The notes under the pieces: generated by a model
Database searches by the model: none
Told to the model about the DNA's origin: nothing
What the model saw: only the letters and a program-made list of their open reading frames with translations
Assembly (NCBI RefSeq): GCF_002368335.1
Contig: NZ_AP018288.1
Span: 3,066,263 to 3,130,262, forward strand
Length of the DNA: 64,000 nucleotides
Direction: 5' to 3'
Origin: Nostoc sp. NIES-4103
Lineage (GTDB): Bacteria; Cyanobacteriota; Cyanobacteriia; Cyanobacteriales; Nostocaceae
Program-made: the position numbers and the translations under genes
Shown: in pieces, positions 44,930-53,236 of the stretch
How positions within the stretch are numbered: the first letter of the stretch is position 1
Layout: every line of letters begins with the position of its first letter

Positions 44930-45524
44930 AACACAGTATTAAAGATATAAGCGTAACTATACATACAATACAATTAATTTTTCAGCCTGACTAAAATTTA
45001 AGTATGACACTCTCACGCCGTAAAACGGCGGAGATTCTTAAGAGGATGTTTGAAAAGTATTATGCGAAACATCAAAGTCATCCAAGACCTAACCCCCTGA
45101 CCCCCTTTCCGACGCGGAAAGGGGGAATTCAAAGCCTCTCCCCGAAACGGAGAGAGGAATGGAAGCGGGGTTCTTAGTATACTTTTCGACTTTCAAAACA
45201 TCCTCTTAGCCAAGATTGCAAAGATATTTAACTAATTGCTTCAGGGTTGCTGATATTTTTTCTAGAATGAAGGTAACTAGAGCGGCAAAACCATAACATC
45301 TGAAATAACTACTTGAGATAGACATTATTCAACAACGTTAAATAATCTTTTGGTGCATAAATTATAGCCAAAATAATTTTCTTGATGTCTATCTATTGAT
45401 GGAAATTTACTGCAAAATATCACCCAAAGAAAGCATTTATTTTGGTGAGCAAAAACAATTAGACAACTCCTACCAAAAGTAGTTAGAAAATTTGTAACTT
45501 GGAATTATCTAGGAGTTACATACC
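44930..45524. other. region upstream of psbA, with a miniature element
   Basis: Holds the element at 45038-45209 and then about 315 AT-rich bases up to psbA, where its promoter must lie. GGAG at 45511-45514 is the ribosome-binding sequence. A short hairpin CGCCGTAAAACGGCG lies at 45016-45030. No gene seen. Confidence 0.6.
45038..45209. mobile_element. miniature element (AAGAGGATGTTTGAAAAGT family), copy upstream of psbA
   Basis: Left end TTAAGAGGATGTTTGAAAAGT; right end CTTTCAAAACATCCTCTTA. The interior carries CCCCCTTTCC/GGAAAGGGGG and CTCTCCCCGAAACGGAGAGAG palindromes. The reverse complement matches the copy at 46685-46856 nearly end to end. Confidence 0.85.
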
Positions 45525-46595
45525 ATGAGTACCATTGTTCAACGTCAAAAAGAATTTAATTTTTTTGATTTATGGGATAGTTTTTGTAGGTGGATTACTA
45601 GCACAGAAAATCGGATTTATATCGGCTGGTTTGGTGTGTTGATGATTCCCACCTTACTAGCTGCCACCATTTGTTTTATTTTGGCTTTTATTGCTGCCCC
45701 CAGTGTAGATATGGATGGCATACGTGAGCCAATCATGGGTTCACTGATGGATGGCAATAACTTGATTACAGCCGCAGTTGTACCGACCTCTGCTGCTATT
45801 GGTTTGCACTTTTATCCTATTTGGGATGCCGCATCAATAGATGAATGGCTCTATAATGGTGGGCCATATCAGTTGATTGTGCTGCATTTTCTCATTGGTA
45901 TTTGGTGCTATTTAGGGCAATTATGGGAACTTAGTTATCGTTTGGGAACGCGTCCTTGGATAGCTATTGCCTATTCTGCACCCGTCATCGCCGCTACGTC
46001 GGTTTTGCTAGTTTATCCCATTGGTCAAGGCAGTTTTTCTGATGGTTTACCTTTGGGAATTGCTGGAACTTTCCACTTTATGTTAGCTTTCCAAGGGGAT
46101 CACAATATCCTGATGCACCCGTTTCATATGTTAGGTGTAGCAGGTGTATTTGGCGGCGCACTGTTGAGTTCTTTGCATGGTTCTTTGGTGACTTCAACGC
46201 TCATTGGGAATACTGATGAAAATGAAACAATCAATGCCGGATATAAGTTAGGTCAGCAAAAAGTCACATACAATTACTTAACAGGACACTATGGTTTCTT
46301 AGGACGATTGTTGATTCCTACGTTTGCTAGCAAAAATCATCGTGCTTTCCATTTCTTATTAGCAGCATTACCAACGGTAGGTATTTGGTTTGCAGCAATG
46401 GGTGTATGTTCAATGGCATTTAATATCAATGGTTTGAACTTTAATCATTCCATCTTAGATAGTCGGGGTGCAGTCATTAGAACCCACGCTGATATACTCA
46501 ATCGTGCTAATCTTGGTATCAGTGCAATGCACGCTCCTAATGTCCATAATTTTCCTTTGATTCTGTCTAGCGGTCAACCTATTCCAGTTAGTTAA
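45525..46595 (+). CDS. psbA: divergent photosystem II D1 protein (rogue/sentinel type)
   Basis: A 356-residue D1 protein, with the five-helix pattern and motifs such as RIYIGWFGVLMIPTLL and HNILMHPFHMLGVAGVFGG. Canonical Y161 and D170 (YPIGQGSFSDG), H190, H198 and the iron ligands H215 and H272 are kept. The manganese-cluster ligands are largely lost: E189 is D, E333 is A, D342 is I, and the C-terminal A344 is S with eight further residues in place of the processed end. Q130 is L. H332 and H337 remain. It therefore cannot build a normal oxygen-evolving cluster and fits the 'rogue' or 'sentinel' D1 class, proposed to give a PSII unable to split water (for example in the dark or in nitrogen-fixing cells). 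The related Chl f synthase class is a weaker alternative. ATG with GGAG upstream. Confidence 0.9.
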   Translation: MSTIVQRQKEFNFFDLWDSFCRWITSTENRIYIGWFGVLMIPTLLAATICFILAFIAAPSVDMDGIREPIMGSLMDGNNLITAAVVPTSAAIGLHFYPIWDAASIDEWLYNGGPYQLIVLHFLIGIWCYLGQLWELSYRLGTRPWIAIAYSAPVIAATSVLLVYPIGQGSFSDGLPLGIAGTFHFMLAFQGDHNILMHPFHMLGVAGVFGGALLSSLHGSLVTSTLIGNTDENETINAGYKLGQQKVTYNYLTGHYGFLGRLLIPTFASKNHRAFHFLLAALPTVGIWFAAMGVCSMAFNINGLNFNHSILDSRGAVIRTHADILNRANLGISAMHAPNVHNFPLILSSGQPIPVS

Positions 46596-46628
46596 AGATT
46601 GCATCCATCCATTTTTCTAGTTATTTTC

Positions 46629-46675
46629 AACCTGCCTTGTAATTCTGGTATAAGTTAAGATTACAGGCAGGTTTT
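46629..46675 (+). terminator. rho-independent terminator of psbA
   Basis: AACCTGCCTTGTAAT pairs with ATTACAGGCAGGTT, followed by TTTTT, 35 bases past the psbA stop. Confidence 0.85.
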
Positions 46676-46684
46676 TCTTGAAAA

Positions 46685-46856
46685 TTAAGAGGATGTCTGA
46701 AAAGTCGAAGATTATACTAAGAACCCCTCTCCAAACCTCTCCCCGAAACGGAGAGAGGCTTTGAAACCCCCATTCCCTTGTAGGGAAGGGGGGCTAGGGG
46801 GGTTAGGTTTTTAAAGTTTTGATGTTAATAACAATACTTCTCAGACATCCTCTAAG
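46685..46856. mobile_element. miniature element, inverted copy downstream of psbA
   Basis: Left end TTAAGAGGATGTCTGAAAAGT and right end CTTCTCAGACATCCTCTAAG. Over its length it matches the reverse complement of the copy at 45038-45209, including TATACTAAGAACCCC and the CTCTCCCCGAAACGGAGAGAG palindrome. Confidence 0.85.
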
Positions 46857-47003
46857 ATTACAGTGCAGACCCCATCATACTTAAGCAATGTCAGAGGTTG
46901 TTTAAAAAGTATCAATAATTTTGATTTTAGGTAAAATCTAATGCCAATTCTCTGTAACAATGCGCTTAATAATTACCCCCGGCTACGCCGTCCCCCCTTA
47001 CTA

Positions 47004-47117
47004 ATACCGTTTCACTTTAAAATTGATGCATTTAGACAAGCTGGGGAAGCTGGGGAAGCTGGGGAAGCTGGGGGAGAAAGAAAAATCATTTGCATGGCTG
47101 ATTTCGTGAAATGGTAT
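47004..47117. mobile_element. 114-bp miniature element, copy 3
   Basis: Ends ATACCGTTTCAC and GTGAAATGGTAT are inverted repeats with one mismatch. The interior has four AAGCTGGGG units. Same length as copy 1 at 8209-8322, in the opposite orientation. Confidence 0.85.
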
Positions 47118-47148
47118 AAGGGGGGACTATAGGGGGGTCGAATTAAGC

Positions 47149-47430
47149 TCAACTTGAGTGAAATTCTCCTCGCTCAAAGTAAGCACCTTGACCTGCTGTT
47201 AGTTTCACGCGACAATCATCTTCACCAGATACCCAACCTTCGCCACTCATCACCAGGAATAATTGACCATATCCTGCTTGATGTCTGCCAATCACACTAT
47301 TAGGCTCAAAGTAAATGCAGTACACATGAGCCTCACCGACACCATCACCAATATGCACACTGGAAGCAGATACACTTTCAAACAGTGTAATTGGTTGTGC
47401 ATGTTCGTGTGAGAATTCAATAACCTTCAC
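47149..47430 (-). CDS. short cupin protein, possibly truncated
   Basis: A 93-residue single-domain cupin. The first metal-binding motif is recognisable as NSVIGRHQAGYGQLFLVMSG, and the second as GAYFERGEFHSS. It ends abruptly at the second motif, where most cupins of this type run on for another 10-20 residues. The stop lies only 32 bases from the 114-bp element at 47004-47117, so the 3' end may have been lost to an insertion. It could still fold. Substrate unknown. Confidence 0.7.
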   Translation of the reverse strand: MKVIEFSHEHAQPITLFESVSASSVHIGDGVGEAHVYCIYFEPNSVIGRHQAGYGQLFLVMSGEGWVSGEDDCRVKLTAGQGAYFERGEFHSS

Positions 47431-47544
47431 AGCAATTTATAATTTACACCTTGTGCATAACTGCATCTCAAATTTTTCTGTTTTCACACCAAAACGCCAA
47501 GACGCTCTCTGCGCCTTTGCGTCTTGGCGTGAGATAATCCTAAA

Positions 47545-50163
47545 TTAACTGCTAAACACCTCAACAGGTAAGCGACTAAAAGAAAGACGCTCATTCTGTA
47601 CATCAACAAAAATGGTGTCGCCATCATTAAATTCACCACGCAAGATAGCTTTAGCAATCTGCGTTTCTAACTCCCGCTGAATTGCCCGCTTCAGTGGACG
47701 CGCCCCAAACACTGGGTCATACCCTACTTCTGCCAAAAAGTCAAGAGCAGCATCAGATAATCTTAGAGATATCTTGCGATCGCTCAATCTTTGGCGCAAT
47801 CTCTCGACTTGCAACTGCACAATGTGGCGCAATTCCAGCTTATTCAAGCCGTGGAAGATGATAATTTCATCAATCCGGTTGAGGAATTCTGGACGGAAAC
47901 TATTCCGCATCGCTTCCATCACCCGACGGCGCATTTCGTCGTAATGGGCGTTATCCCCTGCAACATCGAGAATATACTGCGAACCGATGTTACTGGTCAT
48001 AATAATAATGGCGTTCTTAAAGTCCACTGTATGACCTTGGGCATCGGTGACGCGACCATCATCGAGAATTTGCAGGAAAATATTAAACACGTCAGGGTGT
48101 GCTTTCTCGATTTCGTCGAAGAGAATCACAGCATAAGGACGGCGGCGAATGGCTTCTGTGAGTTGTCCGCCTTCTTCGTAACCCACGTATCCCGGAGGCG
48201 CGCCAATTAACCGAGAAACAGCGTGTTTTTCCATATATTCGGACATATCAATTCGCACTAAGGCATCTTCGGTGTCGAACATGTAGGACGCTAACGCTTT
48301 GGCTAACTCGGTTTTACCCACACCTGTAGGGCCTAGGAAAATAAAGCTAGCAATGGGACGATTCGGATCAGCAAGTCCAGCACGCGATCGCTGAATTGCA
48401 TCGGCTACAGCTGTGACTGCTTCACTTTGTCCCACGACGCGACGGTGTAATTCATCTTCTAAATGCAGCAGTTTTTCTTTCTCGGATTCCACCAATTTAC
48501 TAATAGGAATCCCCGTCCATTTAGAAATAACTTCCGCAATGTCAGCTTCGGTGACTTCCTCCCGCAATAGTGATTTTCCACTTCTTTGGGCATTTGCTAA
48601 TTCGTGTTCTACAGCTTCCAATTGCCGGTGTAAATCGGTTAAAGTCCCATATTTCAACTTCGCAGCCTTTTCAAGTTCGTAGTTACGTTCTGCTTGTTGA
48701 ATCTCCTGGTTAACCCGTTCAAGTTCTTTTTTTACTGACGAAATTTTGTCGATTATACCTTTTTCAGATTCCCATTGAGCGTTTAGCGTTCTTTGTTCTT
48801 CTTGAAGGTCAGCAATTTCTTTTTCTAGTCTTTCTAGACGTTCACGAGAAGCGACATCGCTTTCTTTTTGCAAAGACAATTTCTCCATTTGCAATTGCAA
48901 AATCTTGCGATCGATTTCGTCAAGTTCTTCTGGTTTGGAGGTAATCTCCATTTTCAGCCTAGCAGCGGCTTCGTCTACTAAGTCAATGGCTTTATCTGGT
49001 AAGAAACGGTCAGAAATATAACGACTAGATAATGTCGCAGCTGCCACTAAAGCACTATCAGAAATCGTGACACTGTGGTGGTTTTCATAACGTTCTCTCA
49101 ACCCGCGTAAAATGGAAATTGTATCTTCGACACTGGGCTGACCTACATAAACTTGTTGGAAACGTCTTTCCAGAGCCGCATCTTTTTCAATATACTTGCG
49201 GTATTCATCTAAAGTTGTCGCCCCGATACAACGCAATTCGCCCCGCGCCAACATCGGTTTTAACAAGTTACCCGCATCCATTGCGCCTTGAGTCGCACCC
49301 GCACCGACAACAGTGTGAATTTCATCAATAAATAAAACTATATTGCCGCCGGATTCAGTAACTTCTTTTAATACTGCTTTGAGGCGTTCTTCAAATTCTC
49401 CCCGGAATTTTGCCCCAGCAATCAAAGCACCCATATCTAAAGCAATGAGTTTACGGTCTTTGAGGGATTGGGGTACATCACCAGCGACGATACGCTGTGC
49501 TAGTCCTTCAGCGATCGCAGTTTTACCCACACCTGGTTCACCAATTAGCACTGGGTTATTCTTGGTGCGCCGAGAGAGAATTTGAATGGTACGACGAATT
49601 TCATCATCCCGCCCGATGACTGGATCTAATTGACCTTTGCGGGCGGCTTCGGTGAGGTCACGCCCGTATTTTTCCAGTGCTTCATATTTGCCTTCTGGAT
49701 TTTGGTCGGTCACTTTTTGGCTCCCCCGAACTTGTTTAATAATATTTTTAAGCTTGCCTTCGTCTAACCCAAATTCAGTGAATAAACCTTTGCCAAAGCG
49801 GTCATCTTTAGCGTAACCCAGCAATAAGTGTTCTATAGAAATAAATTCGTCTTTAAAGTCTTGACGGTATTTGTCTGCTCGGTCTAAAAGTGTATCTAAG
49901 CTGCGTCCTAGGTATACTGAAGTGCTGTTACCTGAGACTTTGGGCTGACGTTGAAGAAATTGGTCGGTGCGATCGCTGACTTTTTGCAAGTTCACGCCCG
50001 CTTTTGTGAAAATACTGCTAGCTAAACCTTCTTGTTCCAACAATGCTTTCATCAAGTGTTCGCTTTCTATCTGCTGTTGTTGGTACTGTTTAGCAATATC
50101 TGGGGTGTGGGCGATCGCTTCCCAGGCTTTCTCTGTAAATTGGTTAGGATTAGTAGGTTGCAT
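47545..50163 (-). CDS. clpB: ATP-dependent chaperone ClpB
   Basis: A full-length 872-residue Hsp100 disaggregase. Clp N-terminal repeats (about 1-150), first AAA+ domain with GEPGVGKTAIAEGL, a long coiled-coil middle domain (about 410-530), second AAA+ domain with GPTGVGKTELAKAL and the pore loop GYVGYEEGG, and the C-terminal D2-small domain. It solubilises aggregated proteins together with DnaK. The presence of the middle coiled coil and absence of a ClpP-binding loop mark it as ClpB and not ClpC. Cyanobacteria usually have two clpB genes; which this is cannot be told. Confidence 0.96.
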   Translation of the reverse strand: MQPTNPNQFTEKAWEAIAHTPDIAKQYQQQQIESEHLMKALLEQEGLASSIFTKAGVNLQKVSDRTDQFLQRQPKVSGNSTSVYLGRSLDTLLDRADKYRQDFKDEFISIEHLLLGYAKDDRFGKGLFTEFGLDEGKLKNIIKQVRGSQKVTDQNPEGKYEALEKYGRDLTEAARKGQLDPVIGRDDEIRRTIQILSRRTKNNPVLIGEPGVGKTAIAEGLAQRIVAGDVPQSLKDRKLIALDMGALIAGAKFRGEFEERLKAVLKEVTESGGNIVLFIDEIHTVVGAGATQGAMDAGNLLKPMLARGELRCIGATTLDEYRKYIEKDAALERRFQQVYVGQPSVEDTISILRGLRERYENHHSVTISDSALVAAATLSSRYISDRFLPDKAIDLVDEAAARLKMEITSKPEELDEIDRKILQLQMEKLSLQKESDVASRERLERLEKEIADLQEEQRTLNAQWESEKGIIDKISSVKKELERVNQEIQQAERNYELEKAAKLKYGTLTDLHRQLEAVEHELANAQRSGKSLLREEVTEADIAEVISKWTGIPISKLVESEKEKLLHLEDELHRRVVGQSEAVTAVADAIQRSRAGLADPNRPIASFIFLGPTGVGKTELAKALASYMFDTEDALVRIDMSEYMEKHAVSRLIGAPPGYVGYEEGGQLTEAIRRRPYAVILFDEIEKAHPDVFNIFLQILDDGRVTDAQGHTVDFKNAIIIMTSNIGSQYILDVAGDNAHYDEMRRRVMEAMRNSFRPEFLNRIDEIIIFHGLNKLELRHIVQLQVERLRQRLSDRKISLRLSDAALDFLAEVGYDPVFGARPLKRAIQRELETQIAKAILRGEFNDGDTIFVDVQNERLSFSRLPVEVFSS

Positions 50164-50316
50164 AGGCTGATGAGGAACGAATCACTTAGCAAGCAGAACA
50201 AGAGTCAGCTTTGTTCTTATATGGACATTGTAAGGATAGCGGTACAATTAGCTGGATCGGTCTTCACGTCTTTGTAGAGTAGTAGTATTACTGCCCGTGA
50301 AACAACTTATACGGTC

Positions 50317-50450
50317 AGGACTTACGCAACTGGCACATATCTTCGTGTCAAGAGTCAATAGTCAACAGTCAAAAGTCAAAGTTTTTGGACTTTTGACTGT
50401 TGACTTTGGGCAATTTTGGCGACAAAAAATATGACAATTGCGTAAGTCCT
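50317..50450. mobile_element. miniature inverted-repeat element with AGGACTTACGCAA ends
   Basis: AGGACTTACGCAA (50317-50329) and TTGCGTAAGTCCT (50438-50450) are perfect 13-base inverted repeats. The inside is a long hairpin (AGTCAACAGTCAAAAGTC / GACTTTTGACTGTTGACT). It lies between clpB and the carotenoid oxygenase, just upstream of the latter. Non-coding. Confidence 0.88.
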
Positions 50451-50473
50451 ATAAATAACTTAGGAAATCAAGA

Positions 50474-51961
50474 ATGATCGCAACAGAACAAGAACCGAAA
50501 TCTTTGTTGTCTTTTGATCGCGAAAGATGGAAAGGGTGGTATGAATCCCAACCGAATGAATATGATTATTGGATTGAGGATATTGAAGGAGAAATTCCGC
50601 CAGCACTAAATGGTACATTGTTTCGCAACGGGCCGGCTTTATTCGATATCAATGGTCAGCGACTGCATCACCCCTTTGATGGTGATGGTATGGTATGTGC
50701 GATCGCTTTTGATCAAGGTCGTGTTCATTTTTGCAACCGCTTTGTCCGTACTGAAGGTTACCTCAAAGAACAGCAATCAGAAAAAATACTTTATCGCGGC
50801 GTTTTTGGCACGCAAAAGCCTGGAGGTTTGTGGGCAAACGCTTTTAATATTAAACTCAAAAATATCGCTAACACCCATGTGGTTTACTGGGGAGGTAAAC
50901 TCTTAGCCATGTGGGACGCAGCTGAACATTATCGGTTAGACCCAAAAACTTTAGAAACTTTAGGAAAAGACGATCGAGATGGCATTTGGGCAAAGGGAGA
51001 TGTATCTAAAACACACTATCGGATTGACCCAAATTGCAACCAAGATGGCGGTGCCCCTTGTTTGGTGAGTTTTGTGATTAAGCTGGGTATTCTTAACTGC
51101 AAAATCACGATTCATGAACAAGATCCAACCGGAAAATTGCAGCGTAGTTACTCTCACATCGTCCCAGGTTTTGCCTTTATGCACGACTTGGTGATTACAC
51201 CCAACTACTGTATCTTTGTCCAAAATCCTATGACCTTTAATCCTATTCCCTTCTTCTTGGGATTAAAAGGTGCAGCTCGTTGCCTCAAGCCTAAACCCAA
51301 CTCACCGACTCGCATTTTAGTAATTCCGCGCCATGGCAAGCAACCAATGCAAGTCTTGGAAACTCAAGCAGGGTTTACATATCATCATGTGAATGCCTTT
51401 GAGCAAGGCGATCGCATCTACGTCGATTCTATTGCCTATGAGTCTGAGCCTTTAAATAAAGTAGAACCCGGAACTGATTACCGGGATATAGATTTTAATA
51501 CCGTCCCTCCAGGGCAACTTTTTCGGTTTACCCTGAATCTAGCTGATTCGACAGTACAACAGCAGCAATTATTGGAGCGTTGCTGTGAGTTCCCCGCAGT
51601 CCATCCCCATCATGTCGGACGCCCTTACCGCTATGTCTACATGGGAGTGGCTGAAAGACCCACAGGAACTGCTCCTCTCCAAGCCATTGCTAAGTTAGAT
51701 CTAACCACAGGTGAGCAACAAATCTGGAGTGCAGCCCCCCACGGCTTTGTCGGCGAACCGATTTTTGTCCCCCACCCTGACGCAAAAGGAGAAGATCACG
51801 GTTGGGTGTTAGCGTTGGTGTATGATTCCAGTCACCATCAATCCGATGTAGTGATTTTAGACGGTCGGGATTTAAACCAAGGAGCGATCGCGCGACTGCA
51901 TCTCAAGCACCATATCCCTTATGGATTGCACGGAAGCTGGACTCCCACAGTTTTTAATTAA
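50474..51961 (+). CDS. carotenoid oxygenase (RPE65/CCD family)
   Basis: A 495-residue non-haem iron enzyme that cleaves or isomerises carotenoids. Family motifs: LNGTLFRNGPALFDING near the start, HHPFDGDGMVCA, HDLVITPNYCIFVQNP with one iron His, THYHVN-type YHHVNAFEQGDRI, and the C-terminal PYGLHGSW with the last His. The four iron histidines expected of the seven-bladed propeller are all identifiable. ATG with AGGA upstream. It lies alone behind a miniature element. Substrate specificity (apocarotenoid or full-length) is not readable. Confidence 0.9.
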   Translation: MIATEQEPKSLLSFDRERWKGWYESQPNEYDYWIEDIEGEIPPALNGTLFRNGPALFDINGQRLHHPFDGDGMVCAIAFDQGRVHFCNRFVRTEGYLKEQQSEKILYRGVFGTQKPGGLWANAFNIKLKNIANTHVVYWGGKLLAMWDAAEHYRLDPKTLETLGKDDRDGIWAKGDVSKTHYRIDPNCNQDGGAPCLVSFVIKLGILNCKITIHEQDPTGKLQRSYSHIVPGFAFMHDLVITPNYCIFVQNPMTFNPIPFFLGLKGAARCLKPKPNSPTRILVIPRHGKQPMQVLETQAGFTYHHVNAFEQGDRIYVDSIAYESEPLNKVEPGTDYRDIDFNTVPPGQLFRFTLNLADSTVQQQQLLERCCEFPAVHPHHVGRPYRYVYMGVAERPTGTAPLQAIAKLDLTTGEQQIWSAAPHGFVGEPIFVPHPDAKGEDHGWVLALVYDSSHHQSDVVILDGRDLNQGAIARLHLKHHIPYGLHGSWTPTVFN

Positions 51962-52133
51962 CTTTAGCTTGAACAGCAATTCATCTCATCACTCGTCCTA
52001 ACGGACTGAGTGAGATGATGCAGGCGATCGCGCCACTGTCGCATAATGGATACAGAAAACTTTGTCCCATAAGACTTTAAGGTAAGGGAACAAGCAAAAA
52101 AATCCCTGACAAATGACTAATGACAAATGACCA

Positions 52134-52421
52134 ATGACTAAAAAACAAAAATTTCCCTACCTAGTTGGTTCTAAGTGGACAGCACAGCAAAAAGTAGACG
52201 GTTGGAGACACTTCCAAGTAGTTAACCGCAAAAATCAGGGTAAGTGGGTGTATGCCGAAATGGTCGCCGCCTGCGACCCCAAAGTCCGCTTCTGGATCAA
52301 CGCCAAGTTATTACAAGACGGCTCCCAGTGGCAAGCTGGTTGGCAAACCTTACAGGAAATCGAGGCAATCTCAGCTGATTTACCCTCTCAAGAAACACAG
52401 AAAGTGGGGAGTAGGGAGTAG
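52134..52421 (+). CDS. small Trp-rich conserved protein (TIGR02450-like)
   Basis: A 95-residue protein with five spaced tryptophans (SKWTAQ, GWRHFQV, KWVYAEMV, RFWINA, SQWQAGW), the pattern of the TIGR02450 Trp-rich family of unknown function. The family is found near cryptochrome/photolyase genes in some bacteria, but not here. The final 15 residues (QETQKVGSRE) run into a repeat (GGGAGTAGGGAGTAGG), so the original stop may have been altered. Confidence 0.7.
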   Translation: MTKKQKFPYLVGSKWTAQQKVDGWRHFQVVNRKNQGKWVYAEMVAACDPKVRFWINAKLLQDGSQWQAGWQTLQEIEAISADLPSQETQKVGSRE

Positions 52422-53236
52422 GGAGGAGCCACTGCGGCCAAGAGGGGTCTCCCCCTTCGGGTTCGGGAGTTTGCCATCGACGCAAAGCGCCAAGACGGCA
52501 ACTCCCTCACCAAGTGGAGCATGTGGCGTTAGGGAGTGGGGGAAGAAAGTGTTTCTTTCATATTTTGCACTTTGCGTCGCCGCCCTAGTTGGAAAATCAT
52601 AAGCGAAACAGTCATCAGTCAACAGCCAACGGTGATTATTGATTTTTCCAGCCTCTTCAAACATTAATAATTTTTTACACAATCAACTGCGATCGCACCA
52701 CAAAAACTATTAGATATTCTTGGCAAATGTGATTTAACTACCAAAAACAGCCAATTGGGCAAACTTACAGGGCTATTCCCAGCTTAGGATTGCCCATATC
52801 CCCTGTCAAGTTGAAACCTAGCCCATCTTTCTCGATTTGAGTTTGTATAACAATTAGCCAAACCTATGAAAACCATATGTGGAAAGCTAATCTATCAATT
52901 TGTCTATTGTTACTTTTTTTAGTAAATGAGTTTTTTAAAAAACAAAATTATTGCTTATAAAGCAATAAAACAGATTATGTAAGATTAAATTTTCATAAAT
53001 AACTAAATTATTTCCTAAAAATACTGATAGCGTTAGTTTTGAAATTTCAGCCCCCTTTATTTTCCATCTCATCTCGACAATAATGACACTCACATACCTC
53101 ACACATCGCCATCAGAGGCTAGGTGAGCAAGTTCAAGTCTTGGCGTTTCCCGTCGAGTCGAAACTTGAAAACCCGGAGGGTGAAGGCAAAAGTTGAAGCC
53201 ACGAGTTTGACAAAAAACGATAAGAGGCAAACAAAA
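52422..53236. other. long intergenic region upstream of chlL
   Basis: The first part (52405-52560) is a composite repeat (GGGAGTA units, AGACGGCAACTCCC / GGGAGTTTGCC inverted pair). The AT-rich rest should hold the chlL promoter and leader. An open frame extends chlL upstream to 53123, but ChlL family length argues against it. No RNA gene seen. Confidence 0.6.

Larger units (their letters stand above)
46596..47148. other. repeat-filled region between psbA and the cupin gene
   Basis: Besides the psbA terminator and two miniature elements it contains AGAGGTTGTTTAAAAAGT (about 46893-46910), a lone element-end relative. The open frame at 46941-47132 reads through the 114-bp element and is not a gene. 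Confidence 0.6.

Noticed and set aside
45525..46595. Calling the D1 gene a Chl f synthase (chlF)
   Set aside because: The changes alone do not decide between the two atypical D1 classes, and no far-red photoacclimation genes are near. Left as rogue/sentinel type.
46941..47132. 63-codon plus-strand frame before the cupin gene
   Set aside because: Reads through the 114-bp element; the GEAGEAGEAG string is the AAGCTGGGG repeat.
53123..53236. 38-codon upstream extension of chlL
   Set aside because: Gives a basic peptide unlike ChlL; GTG 53237 gives the exact family length of 288 residues and has GAGG upstream.
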